Source: IOR16 sp963521065
GTDB taxonomy: Bacteria > Bacillota > Clostridia > Peptostreptococcales > Anaerovoracaceae
DNA: 64,000 nt
Direction: 5' to 3'
Assembly (NCBI GenBank): GCA_963521065.1
Contig: CAUQTI010000004.1
Span: 62,001-126,000, forward strand
Shown here: positions 24,638 to 32,983 of the stretch, piece after piece
Layout: the number at the start of each line of letters is the position of its first letter
Numbering within the stretch: position 1 is the first letter of the stretch
Program-made: the position numbers and the translations under genes
Notes under the pieces: model-generated
Databases searched by the model: none
What the model was told of the DNA's origin: nothing
What the model saw: the letters and a program-made list of their open reading frames with translations, nothing else

Positions 24638-27223
24638 CTATTTAAAAGTCAATTTCCCGTTTTGCGCATCAATCCGAACGGTGTCCCCATCCTTGATTTC
24701 GCCGCCAATCAGCATTCCTGCCAGAGCCGTTTCAATATGCTTTTGAAGGTAACGCTTTACCGGCCTTGCACCATACAGCGGCGAATAGCTTTCTTTCGCA
24801 ATCAAGCCCTTTGCCTGCTCACTTAGCTCCAGCTTAATATTTCTCTCTGAAAGCTTTTCCAGCAAATTCTGCATTGCAATGTCAATAATTCGTTTAATTT
24901 GCAGTTCAGTCAATGGAGAGAAAACAATGATATCGTCAATTCGATTCATAAATTCTGGTCGGAAATGCCGTTTCATTTCTTCCTCTACCCGCTGTTTCGC
25001 GCCTTCTGTAATACTGCCGTCCGGCTGGATGTTCTCAATTAAATCATTGCTGCCTATATTAGAGGTCATAATCACAATGGTATTTTTAAAATTAACAGTC
25101 CTTCCCTGATTATCCGTCAAGCGGCCGTCATCAAGCAACTGCAAGAGGATATTGAATACATCAGGGTGTGCTTTTTCAATTTCATCAAATAAAATAACAC
25201 TGTACGGTCTTCTCCGCACGGCTTCCGTCAACTGCCCGCCTTCATCGTAGCCCACATAACCCGGAGGCGCTCCAACCAATCTAGATACTGCGTGCTTTTC
25301 CATATACTCGGACATATCAATGCGAATCATATTCTTTTCACTGTCAAACAAGGCTTCTGAAAGCGCTTTTGCCAGCTCCGTTTTTCCGACACCGGTTGGG
25401 CCTAAAAAGATAAAGGAGCCAATCGGCCGGTTCTCATCCTTAAGCCCCGCCCGAGCCCGCAGTACAGCCTCTGAAACCGCAGTCACTGCTTCGTCCTGTC
25501 CAATTACTCTTTTATGAAGAACTTCTCCCAGCCTCAACAGCTTTTCCCGTTCAGCTTCTACCAGTTTGCTGACCGGAATCCCTGTCCATTTTGATACAAC
25601 CTCTGCAATTTCCTCTTCGGAAACCTCTTCTTTCAGCAAACGGTTCTCACTTGCCTTTTCCGCATCTGCCTTTTCTTCAGCCAGCTTCTTTTCCAACTCT
25701 GGCAGCGTGCCATATTTCAACTGTGCTAAACGCTCTAGGTCATAATCACGTTCAGCCTCTTCAATTTCATGCTTTACATCCTCCAATCTTTGCTTTGTTG
25801 CTTTCTGCTCTGTAATGACCTGTTTTTCTTTTTCCCATTGTGCGCGCATTCCGGCATTTGCTTCTTTCAGCTGGGACAATTCCTTTTCTATATTCGAAAG
25901 CCGAGCTTTTGAGGATGGGTCCTTCTCCTTCGCCAATGCCTGCTTTTCAATTTCAAGCTGCATAATTTTCCTTGAAATTTCATCCAGCTCAGCAGGAACA
26001 CTGTCAATCTCTGTACGTATCCTTGCTGCCGCCTCATCCATAAGATCAATTGCCTTATCCGGCAAAAACCGATCGCTGATATAACGGTCAGATAGGGTTG
26101 CACAGGCAATCAAAGCATTGTCCGTAATTCGGACTCCGTGATGAATTTCAAAGCGTTCTTTTAAACCGCGCAAAATTGAAATCGTATCTTCGACGGTCGG
26201 CTGATCTACGAGCACTTTTTGAAAGCGCCGCTCTAAAGCCGCATCCTTTTCAATATATTTACGGTATTCATCCAGTGTGGTTGCACCGATACAATGCAGC
26301 TCACCTCTCGCAAGCTTTGGTTTTAAAAGATTTCCGGCATCCATAGAGCCTTCTGTTCTGCCAGCCCCCACAATATTGTGAATTTCATCGATAAATAAGA
26401 TAACCTTTCCTTCTGATTTTTCAATCTCATTCAAAACTGTTTTCAAGCGTTCTTCAAATTCACCTCTGAATTTTGCCCCTGCAATTAACGCTCCCATATC
26501 TAACGCATAAATCGTCTTATCGCGCAGCCCTTCCGGTACGTCCCCGTTTAAAATGCGCTGTGCCAGGCCTTCAACGACCGCCGTCTTTCCCACACCAGGT
26601 TCTCCAATCAAAACCGGATTGTTCTTTGTTCTTCTGGAAAGAATCTGGATTGCATGCCTGATTTCACTGTCTCTTCCAATTACAGGATCAAGCTTGCCTT
26701 TTCTGGCCTCTTCCACCAAATCTCTTCCATATTTCTCTAATGCCTCATAGGTATCTTCCGGATTCTGGCTTGTAACCCGCTGATTCCCCCTTACTTTCGT
26801 CAATGCCTGTAAAAATCCATCCTTTGTGATTCCATGCTTTTTAAGAATGCGAGCAGAGGGTGTATTTTTCTCTTCCAGTAATGCCAAATACAAATGCTCC
26901 ACGCTGATATATTCGTCTTTAAAATGCTGTGCAATTTTTTCTGCATTCATTACCAATTGATTGAGTCTCCTGGTAGAATACATTGCATCGCTTCCGCCTT
27001 GTACCTTTGGAAGCTTATCTAATTCTTCCTGCAATTCTCCGACTAATTCCCCTATGTTTACCCCCATATAGCCTAGAAGCTTTGGAATCAATCCATCCTG
27101 CTGTAATAGAAGCGCAGCGTGAAGATGTTCTCCATCCAATTGCTGGTGGCCATCCTGTACCCCAATATTTTGAGCATCCATGACTGCTCCCTGTGCTTTT
27201 TCAGTCCATTTTTCAAAATTCAT
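24638..27223 (-). CDS. clpB: ATP-dependent chaperone ClpB
   Basis: 861 residues from ATG at 27223, chosen because GAGGGGAGA lies 7 bases upstream; the TTG at 27241 would include that site. ClpB is a hexameric AAA+ disaggregase that works with DnaK. It has an N-terminal Clp_N double repeat (residues 1-150), AAA module 1 with GEPGVGKT near 200 and the DEIHN Walker B, the long coiled-coil middle domain (about 400-540), AAA module 2 with GPTGVGKT near 600, and the ClpB C-terminal domain. No CIRCE or CtsR operator was recognised in the 180 bases upstream. Confidence 0.96.
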   Translation of the reverse strand: MNFEKWTEKAQGAVMDAQNIGVQDGHQQLDGEHLHAALLLQQDGLIPKLLGYMGVNIGELVGELQEELDKLPKVQGGSDAMYSTRRLNQLVMNAEKIAQHFKDEYISVEHLYLALLEEKNTPSARILKKHGITKDGFLQALTKVRGNQRVTSQNPEDTYEALEKYGRDLVEEARKGKLDPVIGRDSEIRHAIQILSRRTKNNPVLIGEPGVGKTAVVEGLAQRILNGDVPEGLRDKTIYALDMGALIAGAKFRGEFEERLKTVLNEIEKSEGKVILFIDEIHNIVGAGRTEGSMDAGNLLKPKLARGELHCIGATTLDEYRKYIEKDAALERRFQKVLVDQPTVEDTISILRGLKERFEIHHGVRITDNALIACATLSDRYISDRFLPDKAIDLMDEAAARIRTEIDSVPAELDEISRKIMQLEIEKQALAKEKDPSSKARLSNIEKELSQLKEANAGMRAQWEKEKQVITEQKATKQRLEDVKHEIEEAERDYDLERLAQLKYGTLPELEKKLAEEKADAEKASENRLLKEEVSEEEIAEVVSKWTGIPVSKLVEAEREKLLRLGEVLHKRVIGQDEAVTAVSEAVLRARAGLKDENRPIGSFIFLGPTGVGKTELAKALSEALFDSEKNMIRIDMSEYMEKHAVSRLVGAPPGYVGYDEGGQLTEAVRRRPYSVILFDEIEKAHPDVFNILLQLLDDGRLTDNQGRTVNFKNTIVIMTSNIGSNDLIENIQPDGSITEGAKQRVEEEMKRHFRPEFMNRIDDIIVFSPLTELQIKRIIDIAMQNLLEKLSERNIKLELSEQAKGLIAKESYSPLYGARPVKRYLQKHIETALAGMLIGGEIKDGDTVRIDAQNGKLTFK

Positions 27224-27259
27224 GATTTCATCTCCCCTCAATTGAAACTATTTTAATCG

Positions 27260-27293
27260 AAAAACGACAAGCTTTTGAAAAAACAGCTTGACG
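27260..27293 (-). terminator. terminator between the M50 protease gene and clpB
   Basis: On the minus strand, CGTCAAGCT pairs with AGCTTGTCG (one mismatch) across an 11-base loop and is followed by TTTTT. It closes the M50 gene and lies 37 bases before clpB, so it could also limit read-through into clpB. Confidence 0.65.
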
Positions 27294-27407
27294 TTTTACA
27301 TACCATAATAATAAGGATTGAGTTTTATTTGTTCTATCTTTCTTCTACCCCTTTAGCTTTTGGTTTAAACAAGAATTTATAGAAAAAAAATAGAAATTTA
27401 AAGTTTC

Positions 27408-28130
27408 TTAAATCAATTGAAAAGCAAACAACAAAAATTGGTAAACCGCAGTTACGATCGGACTTAAAATCATGCCTGTAATATTGAATAAAATCAGAAT
27501 CATAAGAATTAAAAAGCCTTTATCATACAAGGTATAATAAATCGGTTTATATCGAAAGCCAAAGATCTCCGCTGCAACATTAAATCCATCCAACGGCGGC
27601 ACTGGAATTAGATTAAAAACCATCAATACCAAGTTAATTAAAATAACTTTTTGGAACACAGAGATAAGAATTCCTCCCAAATCCCCGTATAAAAATTGCG
27701 GTGAAAAGAGAAAGAGAATTTTTAAAAGCCCTGTAAATAGAATGGCGAGAAACAAATTCATTGTAACTCCTGCCAGTCCAACCAAAAGCTCATCCCTTCT
27801 AGGATTCTTAAAATTACGCGGATCAATCTCTACTGCCCGGCCCCAGCCAAATCCAATAAAGAATAATGAAATAAATCCAAATAAGTCGATATGGGCCAGT
27901 GGGTTAATTGTAACACGTCCTTGCAGCCTCGGCGTAGGATCTCCGCAAAGGTCTGCAACCTTGGCATGCGCAAACTCATGCATGGAAAGTCCGATAATAA
28001 TTCCCGGCAATATCATAATTTTATCCATAAACCATTCCAATGGTGATCCGTAATAGCGGTCTAAAAGTGCTTCAGCAAGCAATAATACGATAAATAATAC
28101 ACCGATTGGATTTTGTAAAAATCGTTTCAA
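27408..28130 (-). CDS. site-2 protease family (M50B) membrane metalloprotease
   Basis: 240 residues with about six hydrophobic helices. The M50 zinc site is HEFAHA (GLSMHEFAHAKVADLCGDPTPRLQGR) near residues 51-56, and the third ligand lies in NLIPVPPLDGFNV near 176-188. This short form lacks a PDZ domain, as do the many uncharacterised site-2 proteases of Firmicutes close to B. subtilis YwhC. Such enzymes cut membrane-embedded substrates. The substrate is unknown. It is divergent from the LysM gene, with 163 bases between. Confidence 0.9.
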   Translation of the reverse strand: MKRFLQNPIGVLFIVLLLAEALLDRYYGSPLEWFMDKIMILPGIIIGLSMHEFAHAKVADLCGDPTPRLQGRVTINPLAHIDLFGFISLFFIGFGWGRAVEIDPRNFKNPRRDELLVGLAGVTMNLFLAILFTGLLKILFLFSPQFLYGDLGGILISVFQKVILINLVLMVFNLIPVPPLDGFNVAAEIFGFRYKPIYYTLYDKGFLILMILILFNITGMILSPIVTAVYQFLLFAFQLI

Positions 28131-28293
28131 TCTTTTGATTCCTCTCTGTTCTTTATTTTATGTCTTTTTCTAAATTTTATTTTATATTCTATCACATATT
28201 CTTTCGCTTTGAAATATTATGATAGCAAGTGTAACAAACAACTTTTATACAACAATTGAGTTTTTCTCAAAGAAATAGAGGTGAAATGACATT

Positions 28294-29124
28294 ATGGCAT
28301 ATAAGAATCAATGCCCTGTTTTTCCAAAGAGCCCTATGATTCCACCAAACTATATGTGCAAAGAGGTGTATACTGTCAAAGCAAACGATACACTCTATGG
28401 AATCTCGCAGAACTTTGGAGTTCCTGTTCCTGTACTTATGCAAGTCAACCGTATTTTAAATCCTTATGCGCTGAAAGTCGGAATGAAGCTCTGTATTCCA
28501 GGCATGAAGGAATCTGCTGCCCCAGCATGCAGCGGCAGCTATCATGTAGTAGCTGAAGGTGATACACTTTACATGATCGCTAAAAAGTATAAGCTTCCTC
28601 TTTCCAGCATTATCCGTGCAAATCCAAACATGGACCCTTATGATTTACAGGTTGGCATGCAAATCTGTATTCCGAACGTTCCGGCAGAAGAGATGCCTGA
28701 AAACGGCAATGGAAACGGCGGAAACAACAATTCCGGTAACAACAATTCCGGCGGAAATAATAACTCCGGAAATAACAACAACACTCCGCCTAGCTGTTCT
28801 ATAGGGAATCTTTATGAAACACAAAGAGGAGATACTTTATCCCGTATTTTAGGACGTTTCGGAATGAGCTTTGAGGAATTGCAGACTGCAAATCCCGACA
28901 TTGACTTCTCGAAATCTTTAGAAGGTCTGGAACTGTGTATCCCGGGCTTAGCCGAAAAAGAGAACTGCCCTCTCTCCAATGCTTATTTTGTAAAATCGGG
29001 AGATTCTCTTGATTCAATCAGCCAAAAACTTCTGATTGAACCGGATAGTTTACTTATTTCAAATCCAAAACTTACAATTAATGACTTTTCCTCCCCGGGT
29101 ACAAAAATTTGTATTCCAAGATAA
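28294..29124 (+). CDS. four-LysM-domain protein, probably spore or cell-wall associated
   Basis: 276 residues, no signal peptide. Four LysM modules are visible: about 26-71 (VYTVKANDTLYGISQ), 82-127 (YHVVAEGDTLYMIAK), 168-213 (ETQRGDTLSRILGRF) and 229-275 (YFVKSGDSLDSISQK). Each ends in a cysteine-bearing CIP motif. A low-complexity Asn/Gly/Ser linker (about 132-162) separates the two pairs. LysM binds N-acetylglucosamine in peptidoglycan. Lack of a signal peptide with LysM repeats and CIP ends is typical of clostridial spore coat or cortex proteins such as SafA-like factors. It has its own terminator. Confidence 0.85.
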   Translation: MAYKNQCPVFPKSPMIPPNYMCKEVYTVKANDTLYGISQNFGVPVPVLMQVNRILNPYALKVGMKLCIPGMKESAAPACSGSYHVVAEGDTLYMIAKKYKLPLSSIIRANPNMDPYDLQVGMQICIPNVPAEEMPENGNGNGGNNNSGNNNSGGNNNSGNNNNTPPSCSIGNLYETQRGDTLSRILGRFGMSFEELQTANPDIDFSKSLEGLELCIPGLAEKENCPLSNAYFVKSGDSLDSISQKLLIEPDSLLISNPKLTINDFSSPGTKICIPR

Positions 29125-29136
29125 ATCGCGAGTAAA

Positions 29137-29183
29137 AAGAGCACTATCCTGTTTGAACGACAATCAGACAAGATAGTGCTTTC
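29137..29183. terminator. bidirectional terminator between the LysM gene and glyA
   Basis: AGCACTATC (29139 on) pairs with GATAGTGCT (to 29180), with an inner TGT/ACA extension, followed by TTTCT on the plus strand and TTTTTACT on the minus strand. Confidence 0.8.
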
Positions 29184-29186
29184 TAT

Positions 29187-30428
29187 TTATTTATATAAAG
29201 GAAATGCTTCGCAAAGCTCCTTTACAATGTCCTGTGCTTTTTTCTTTGACGCTTCGCAGGAAGGGTTGTCAAGAATAAGTGCGATTGCATCTGCAACCTT
29301 CTTAAATTCTTCTTCTTTAAAACCTCTCGTTGTCATCGCCGGAGTTCCCAGACGAATCCCGCTCGTAACAAAAGGTCCGTTTGGATCATTCGGTATCGTA
29401 TTTTTATTTGTTGTAATACCCGCTTCATCCAGCAGACGCTCCGCTTCTTTTCCCGTAATGCCTTTATTCGTAAGCTTCACCAAAACCAGATGATTGTCAG
29501 TTCCTCCAGAAACCAATTCAAAGCCATGTGTCAGCAACCCATCTGCCAATTTCCGCGCATTTGCCATAACCTGTTTTTGGTATTCCACAAATTCAGGCAG
29601 CGCCGCTTCTTTTAAACAAACTGCTTTTCCAGCGATGATGTGCATCAAAGGACCACCCTGAATTCCCGGAAAAATTGCTTTGTCAATCTGCTTTGCATAC
29701 TTTTCTCTGCAAAGAATCAATCCACCTCTTGGCCCTCTCAAGGTTTTATGCGTCGTCGTTGTTACAACATCCGCATACTCCACAGGATTATCAAGAAGCC
29801 CAGCTGCAACAAGCCCCGCAAAATGTGCCATATCAACCATCAAAATTGCACCTACTTCATCTGCAATCTCTCTGAATTTCTCTGTTTCCAATTTTCTAGG
29901 ATAAGCACTGTAGCCTGCAACAATCATTTTAGGCTTATGCTCCTGTGCAAGCCGTCTGACTTCATCAAAGTCAATTCGCTCCGTTTTCTCATTTAATTTA
30001 TAAGAAATAAAGTTTAAATATTTTCCGGAAAGGTTGACAGGAGAGCCATGCGTCAAATGACCCCCATTTGACAAATCCATACCTAAAACAGTATCACCAT
30101 GTTCCAAAAGTGCCACATATACTCCAAAGTTTGCATTAGAACCGGAATGTGGCTGAACGTTCGCATGCTCTGCACCAAACAATTTTTTTGCCCGTTCAAT
30201 CGCAATGTTTTCTACAAGGTCAACACACTCACAGCCTCCGTAATACCGCTTTGAAGGATAACCTTCCGCATATTTATTAGTAAGTGCGCTTCCGCAAGCT
30301 TCCATTACTGCCAAACTCGTAAAATTTTCCGATGCAATCAGCTCAATTTTATTCTCCTGACGGTCCATCTCCTTGCGAATAAAAGAACTCACCTCTGGGT
30401 CTACTTGGTCAATACAATTAAAATACAT
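29187..30428 (-). CDS. glyA: serine hydroxymethyltransferase
   Basis: 413 residues, the usual bacterial length. This PLP enzyme moves a one-carbon unit between serine and tetrahydrofolate. It starts with the family pattern DPEVSSFIRKEMDRQ and includes LIASENFTS, YAEGYPSKRYYGGCE, HSGSNANFGVY and the PLP-lysine motif VVTTTTHKTLRGPRGGLI near 220-237. The 3' part is complete (TSGIRLGTPAMTTRGF). It is a single gene on the minus strand, opposite trxA across a 320-base gap. Confidence 0.97.
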   Translation of the reverse strand: MYFNCIDQVDPEVSSFIRKEMDRQENKIELIASENFTSLAVMEACGSALTNKYAEGYPSKRYYGGCECVDLVENIAIERAKKLFGAEHANVQPHSGSNANFGVYVALLEHGDTVLGMDLSNGGHLTHGSPVNLSGKYLNFISYKLNEKTERIDFDEVRRLAQEHKPKMIVAGYSAYPRKLETEKFREIADEVGAILMVDMAHFAGLVAAGLLDNPVEYADVVTTTTHKTLRGPRGGLILCREKYAKQIDKAIFPGIQGGPLMHIIAGKAVCLKEAALPEFVEYQKQVMANARKLADGLLTHGFELVSGGTDNHLVLVKLTNKGITGKEAERLLDEAGITTNKNTIPNDPNGPFVTSGIRLGTPAMTTRGFKEEEFKKVADAIALILDNPSCEASKKKAQDIVKELCEAFPLYK

Positions 30429-30561
30429 TCTCTCCTCCGTTTCTAAACTTTTTTCCTGCCGTTTCTATTTTTTCCTTATATTATATTCGACTCAACTTTT
30501 ATGTCAATATAAACTTTTGCTTTTCGGGTAAAATAAAGACTGTTTAAAGATTCACTCTCTA

Positions 30562-30730
30562 TGGTATAATAAGTATACTATAATAAAACAAAATAAATGA
30601 TTTTTGTTTTGGATGAACTTATCTCAAAAGTCTAAATCAAACGAGGATGAAAGATTATAGCACTTGTTTTGAGATGACCCTTTTACATCCGAAAATCAAA
30701 ACGAAAACATGGTATATCCATATTACCATG
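30562..30730 (+). promoter_or_regulatory. extended -10 promoter and structured leader before trxA
   Basis: The 321-base gap before trxA holds TGGTATAAT (hexamer 30565-30570), a strong extended -10. The leader that follows contains ATCTCAAAA (30621-30629) complementary to TTTTGAGAT (30667-30675), flanked by GGATG/CATCC, and then a 7-bp palindrome CATGGTA/TACCATG (30708-30730) about 5 bases before the AGGAGG ribosome site. I do not recognise a known riboswitch class. The first 130 bases after glyA show only AT-rich sequence. Confidence 0.5.
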
Positions 30731-30749
30731 CATATTAGGAGGAAATTTT

Positions 30750-31076
30750 ATGTCAGAGCAAATTATCTATTTGACGGAAGAAACTTATGAAAAGGAAGCA
30801 ATGCAATCAGAATTGCCTGTTTTAGTTGACTTTTATGCAGACTGGTGCGGACCTTGTAAAATGGTAGCACCTGTCATGGACGAATTAGCACAGAAATATG
30901 AAGGAAAAGCAAAGATTTGCAAAATAAATATAGATGAACAGAGAAAGCTTGCTTTATCGAATAAGGTTATGAGCATTCCTACTTTATTCTTCATTAAAAA
31001 CGGAGCGATTGTAGACCGCATCACAGGTGCACTGCCGCAAGCAGCGCTGGAAGAGAAGCTGGAAGCACTTCTATAA
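30750..31076 (+). CDS. trxA: thioredoxin
   Basis: 108 residues, the standard single-domain size. It has the active site WCGPC (Cys33, Cys36) in VDFYADWCGPCKMVAP, the conserved cis-proline segment MSIPTLFF and the C-terminal G.LP helix. It is a cytoplasmic dithiol carrier for ribonucleotide reductase, peroxiredoxins and others. AGGAGG lies 9 bases before ATG. The cardiolipin synthase gene follows 28 bases later and may be co-transcribed. No thioredoxin reductase gene is nearby. Confidence 0.95.
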   Translation: MSEQIIYLTEETYEKEAMQSELPVLVDFYADWCGPCKMVAPVMDELAQKYEGKAKICKINIDEQRKLALSNKVMSIPTLFFIKNGAIVDRITGALPQAALEEKLEALL

Positions 31077-31104
31077 ACTCCGTCACACTCCATAGGAGGT
31101 TTTC

Positions 31105-32565
31105 ATGTTCCCGATTGACTTATTCAATATGTCGACGATTATAACAGGTCTTTACGTCATAAATTTTTTGATTGCCTTTACCATCATTTTTCTTGAACGT
31201 AAAGACCCTTCTGCTACCCTCGCCTGGCTGATGATTTTATTCTTACTGCCTGGTGTGGGTATCGTTTTTTATTTTTTGTTTTCTCAAAATATATCCCGCC
31301 AAAAAATTTTCCGGTTGTCAAAATTTGAAGAAGCCTCTATCAGTAATGCACTATTTGAACAGATGAGCGATATACGAAGCGGCCGCTTTGAATTTGCAAG
31401 AGCAGAAGCGAAAAAATGGCAGGATATGATTCAGCTGAATCAAACATATAGTGAATCTTATTTTACCCAGGATAATCATATTACAATTCTTACTGACGGT
31501 ATGCACAAATTTGATTCTCTCCTTCAAGATATTAAAAATGCATCGATTTCCATTAATATCATGTATTACATAGTAAAAAATGATACTTTGGGACGAACAA
31601 TTATCGATGCTTTGACAAAAAAAGCACTGGAAGGTGTCGAAGTAAGATTTTTAGTTGATGGTTTGGGCGGCCGACAGTTAACCAAAAAAGCTTTACAAGA
31701 CTTTAAAGCTGCCGGAGGACAATTCGCCTTCTTTTTTCCCCCTAAGCTGAAGTATGTAAATATGAAGCTAAACTACCGAAACCACCGCAAATTAGTTATC
31801 ATTGATAATAAAATCGGATATTTGGGCGGTTTTAACGTTGCAAACGAATACATCGGTAAAAACAAAAAATTTGGATACTGGCGAGATACCCACCTGCGTG
31901 CAACCGGCGGAAGCATTGAAGATATGAATTCACGCTTTATATTAGATTGGCGCTTTGCATCGAAAGAACAGCTGGCAATCTCTCATTCATATTATCCCAA
32001 AGTAACACATAACGGTGACACTGGAATGCAAATTGTTTCCTGCGGTCCCGACTCTCCAAAATCGGAAGTAGCACTTGGGTACCTCAAAATGATTTGTAAT
32101 GCGAAAAAAAACATCTACATTCAAACGCCCTACTTTATTCCGAATTCCAGCATTTTAGAAGCACTTAAAATGGCGGCTCTCTCCGGCGTTGATGTTCGCA
32201 TTATGATTCCCTGCAAACCGGATCACATGTTTGTCTACTGGGCAACCTACTCCTATGTCGGCATTCTTTTAAATGCAGGAGCCCGTATTTACATCTATGA
32301 TAATGGATTTTTGCATGCAAAAACCATGTGTGTCGACGGTGAAGTCGCTTCGATTGGCTCTGCAAATTTTGACATCCGCAGCTTTCGCATCAACTTTGAA
32401 TGCAACGCATTTATTTATGACAGAGAGCAATCCTATAAGCTTGAGTCTATTTTTACAGCCGATATGGAGCACAGCCACGAGCTGACAAAACAGCTTTACC
32501 GCAGCCGTTCTCTCCTCATCAAATTTAAAGAATCAATTGCGAGGCTTTTATCCGACTTGCTTTAA
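31105..32565 (+). CDS. cls: cardiolipin synthase (PLD-type)
   Basis: 486 residues, normal for bacterial Cls. It joins two phosphatidylglycerols into cardiolipin at the membrane. Two N-terminal helices are seen (about 8-28 and 39-58, with the RKDPSATLAWLMI motif between). The two phospholipase D HKD motifs are NYRNHRKLVIIDNK near residue 226 and HAKTMCVDGEVASIGSANFDIRS near 403. The C-terminal SRSLLIKFKESIARLLSDLL end is typical. AGGAGG lies 7 bases before ATG. A T-box leader begins about 90 bases after the stop. Confidence 0.95.
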   Translation: MFPIDLFNMSTIITGLYVINFLIAFTIIFLERKDPSATLAWLMILFLLPGVGIVFYFLFSQNISRQKIFRLSKFEEASISNALFEQMSDIRSGRFEFARAEAKKWQDMIQLNQTYSESYFTQDNHITILTDGMHKFDSLLQDIKNASISINIMYYIVKNDTLGRTIIDALTKKALEGVEVRFLVDGLGGRQLTKKALQDFKAAGGQFAFFFPPKLKYVNMKLNYRNHRKLVIIDNKIGYLGGFNVANEYIGKNKKFGYWRDTHLRATGGSIEDMNSRFILDWRFASKEQLAISHSYYPKVTHNGDTGMQIVSCGPDSPKSEVALGYLKMICNAKKNIYIQTPYFIPNSSILEALKMAALSGVDVRIMIPCKPDHMFVYWATYSYVGILLNAGARIYIYDNGFLHAKTMCVDGEVASIGSANFDIRSFRINFECNAFIYDREQSYKLESIFTADMEHSHELTKQLYRSRSLLIKFKESIARLLSDLL

Positions 32566-32617
32566 GCCCCTGCATCAGAATTTTTTGATTAAAAATTTCA
32601 TAAATTCATAAAAAAGA

Positions 32618-32646
32618 TTGACAACAAAAAAAACTAATGCTAAGAT
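32618..32646 (+). promoter_or_regulatory. sigma-A promoter of the T-box unit
   Basis: TTGACA (32618-32623), a 17-base spacer, TAAGAT (32641-32646). The predicted start near 32653 is right at the 5' end of the T-box stem I. Confidence 0.8.
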
Positions 32647-32654
32647 AGCTATAA

Positions 32655-32913
32655 ACCTGAGACGAGGGAGTAAAACTGTAAAACGATTCCACAGCGAATC
32701 CGGGATGGTGTAAGCCGGATAGATAACGCTACAGTACAATGGTCCTCCGAGGGCAAGGCGAACTGATTTTAATCACAGTAGTTGCGACGTAAAGCCGGCG
32801 TTATTGGCGAAGGGTGTGATGGCACTCTGCAAAGAGAATGTATGAAGATACATTAAACAAGGTGGTACCGCAGGTTTACACTTGTCCTTGAATCGAGGAT
32901 AAGTGTTTTTTTA
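32655..32913 (+). promoter_or_regulatory. T-box riboswitch, methionine (AUG) specifier predicted
   Basis: Stem I is closed by GAGGG/UCCUC. The internal loop has the AGUA motif (32669-32672) opposite ACA-AUG-G (32736-32742); by analogy with the glyQ loop GAA-GGC-A, the specifier is AUG at 32739-32741, followed by a purine. The distal GGGATGGTG..AGCC motif is present. The T-box AAACAAGGTGGTACCGC (32855-32871) has U as variable base, matching an A73 tRNA such as tRNA-Met; tRNA-Trp has G73. The terminator ACACTTGTCCT/AGGATAAGTGT plus T run is at 32878-32913. Uncharged tRNA should switch on the ABC genes that follow. Confidence 0.92.
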
Positions 32914-32983
32914 TTTCGGAGATCCCCTCTCGCAGAGAAACCCCTTTTCAAACAAATAGAAAAACAGAAAAGGAGAAAGAAAA

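Noticed and set aside
27224..27407. CIRCE or CtsR operator before clpB
   Set aside because: No TTAGCACTC-N9-GAGTGCTAA and no CtsR heptad repeat was found; the inverted repeat present is a terminator.
28720..28785. Short direct repeats as a CRISPR-like or satellite array
   Set aside because: They are the in-frame Asn/Gly/Ser linker codons of the LysM protein; there are no unique spacers.
32740..32742. UGG (Trp) as the specifier codon of the T-box
   Set aside because: It would be followed by a pyrimidine of the closing stem rather than a free purine, it is displaced by one base from the position seen in glyQ, and the T-box variable base U does not match G73 of tRNA-Trp.
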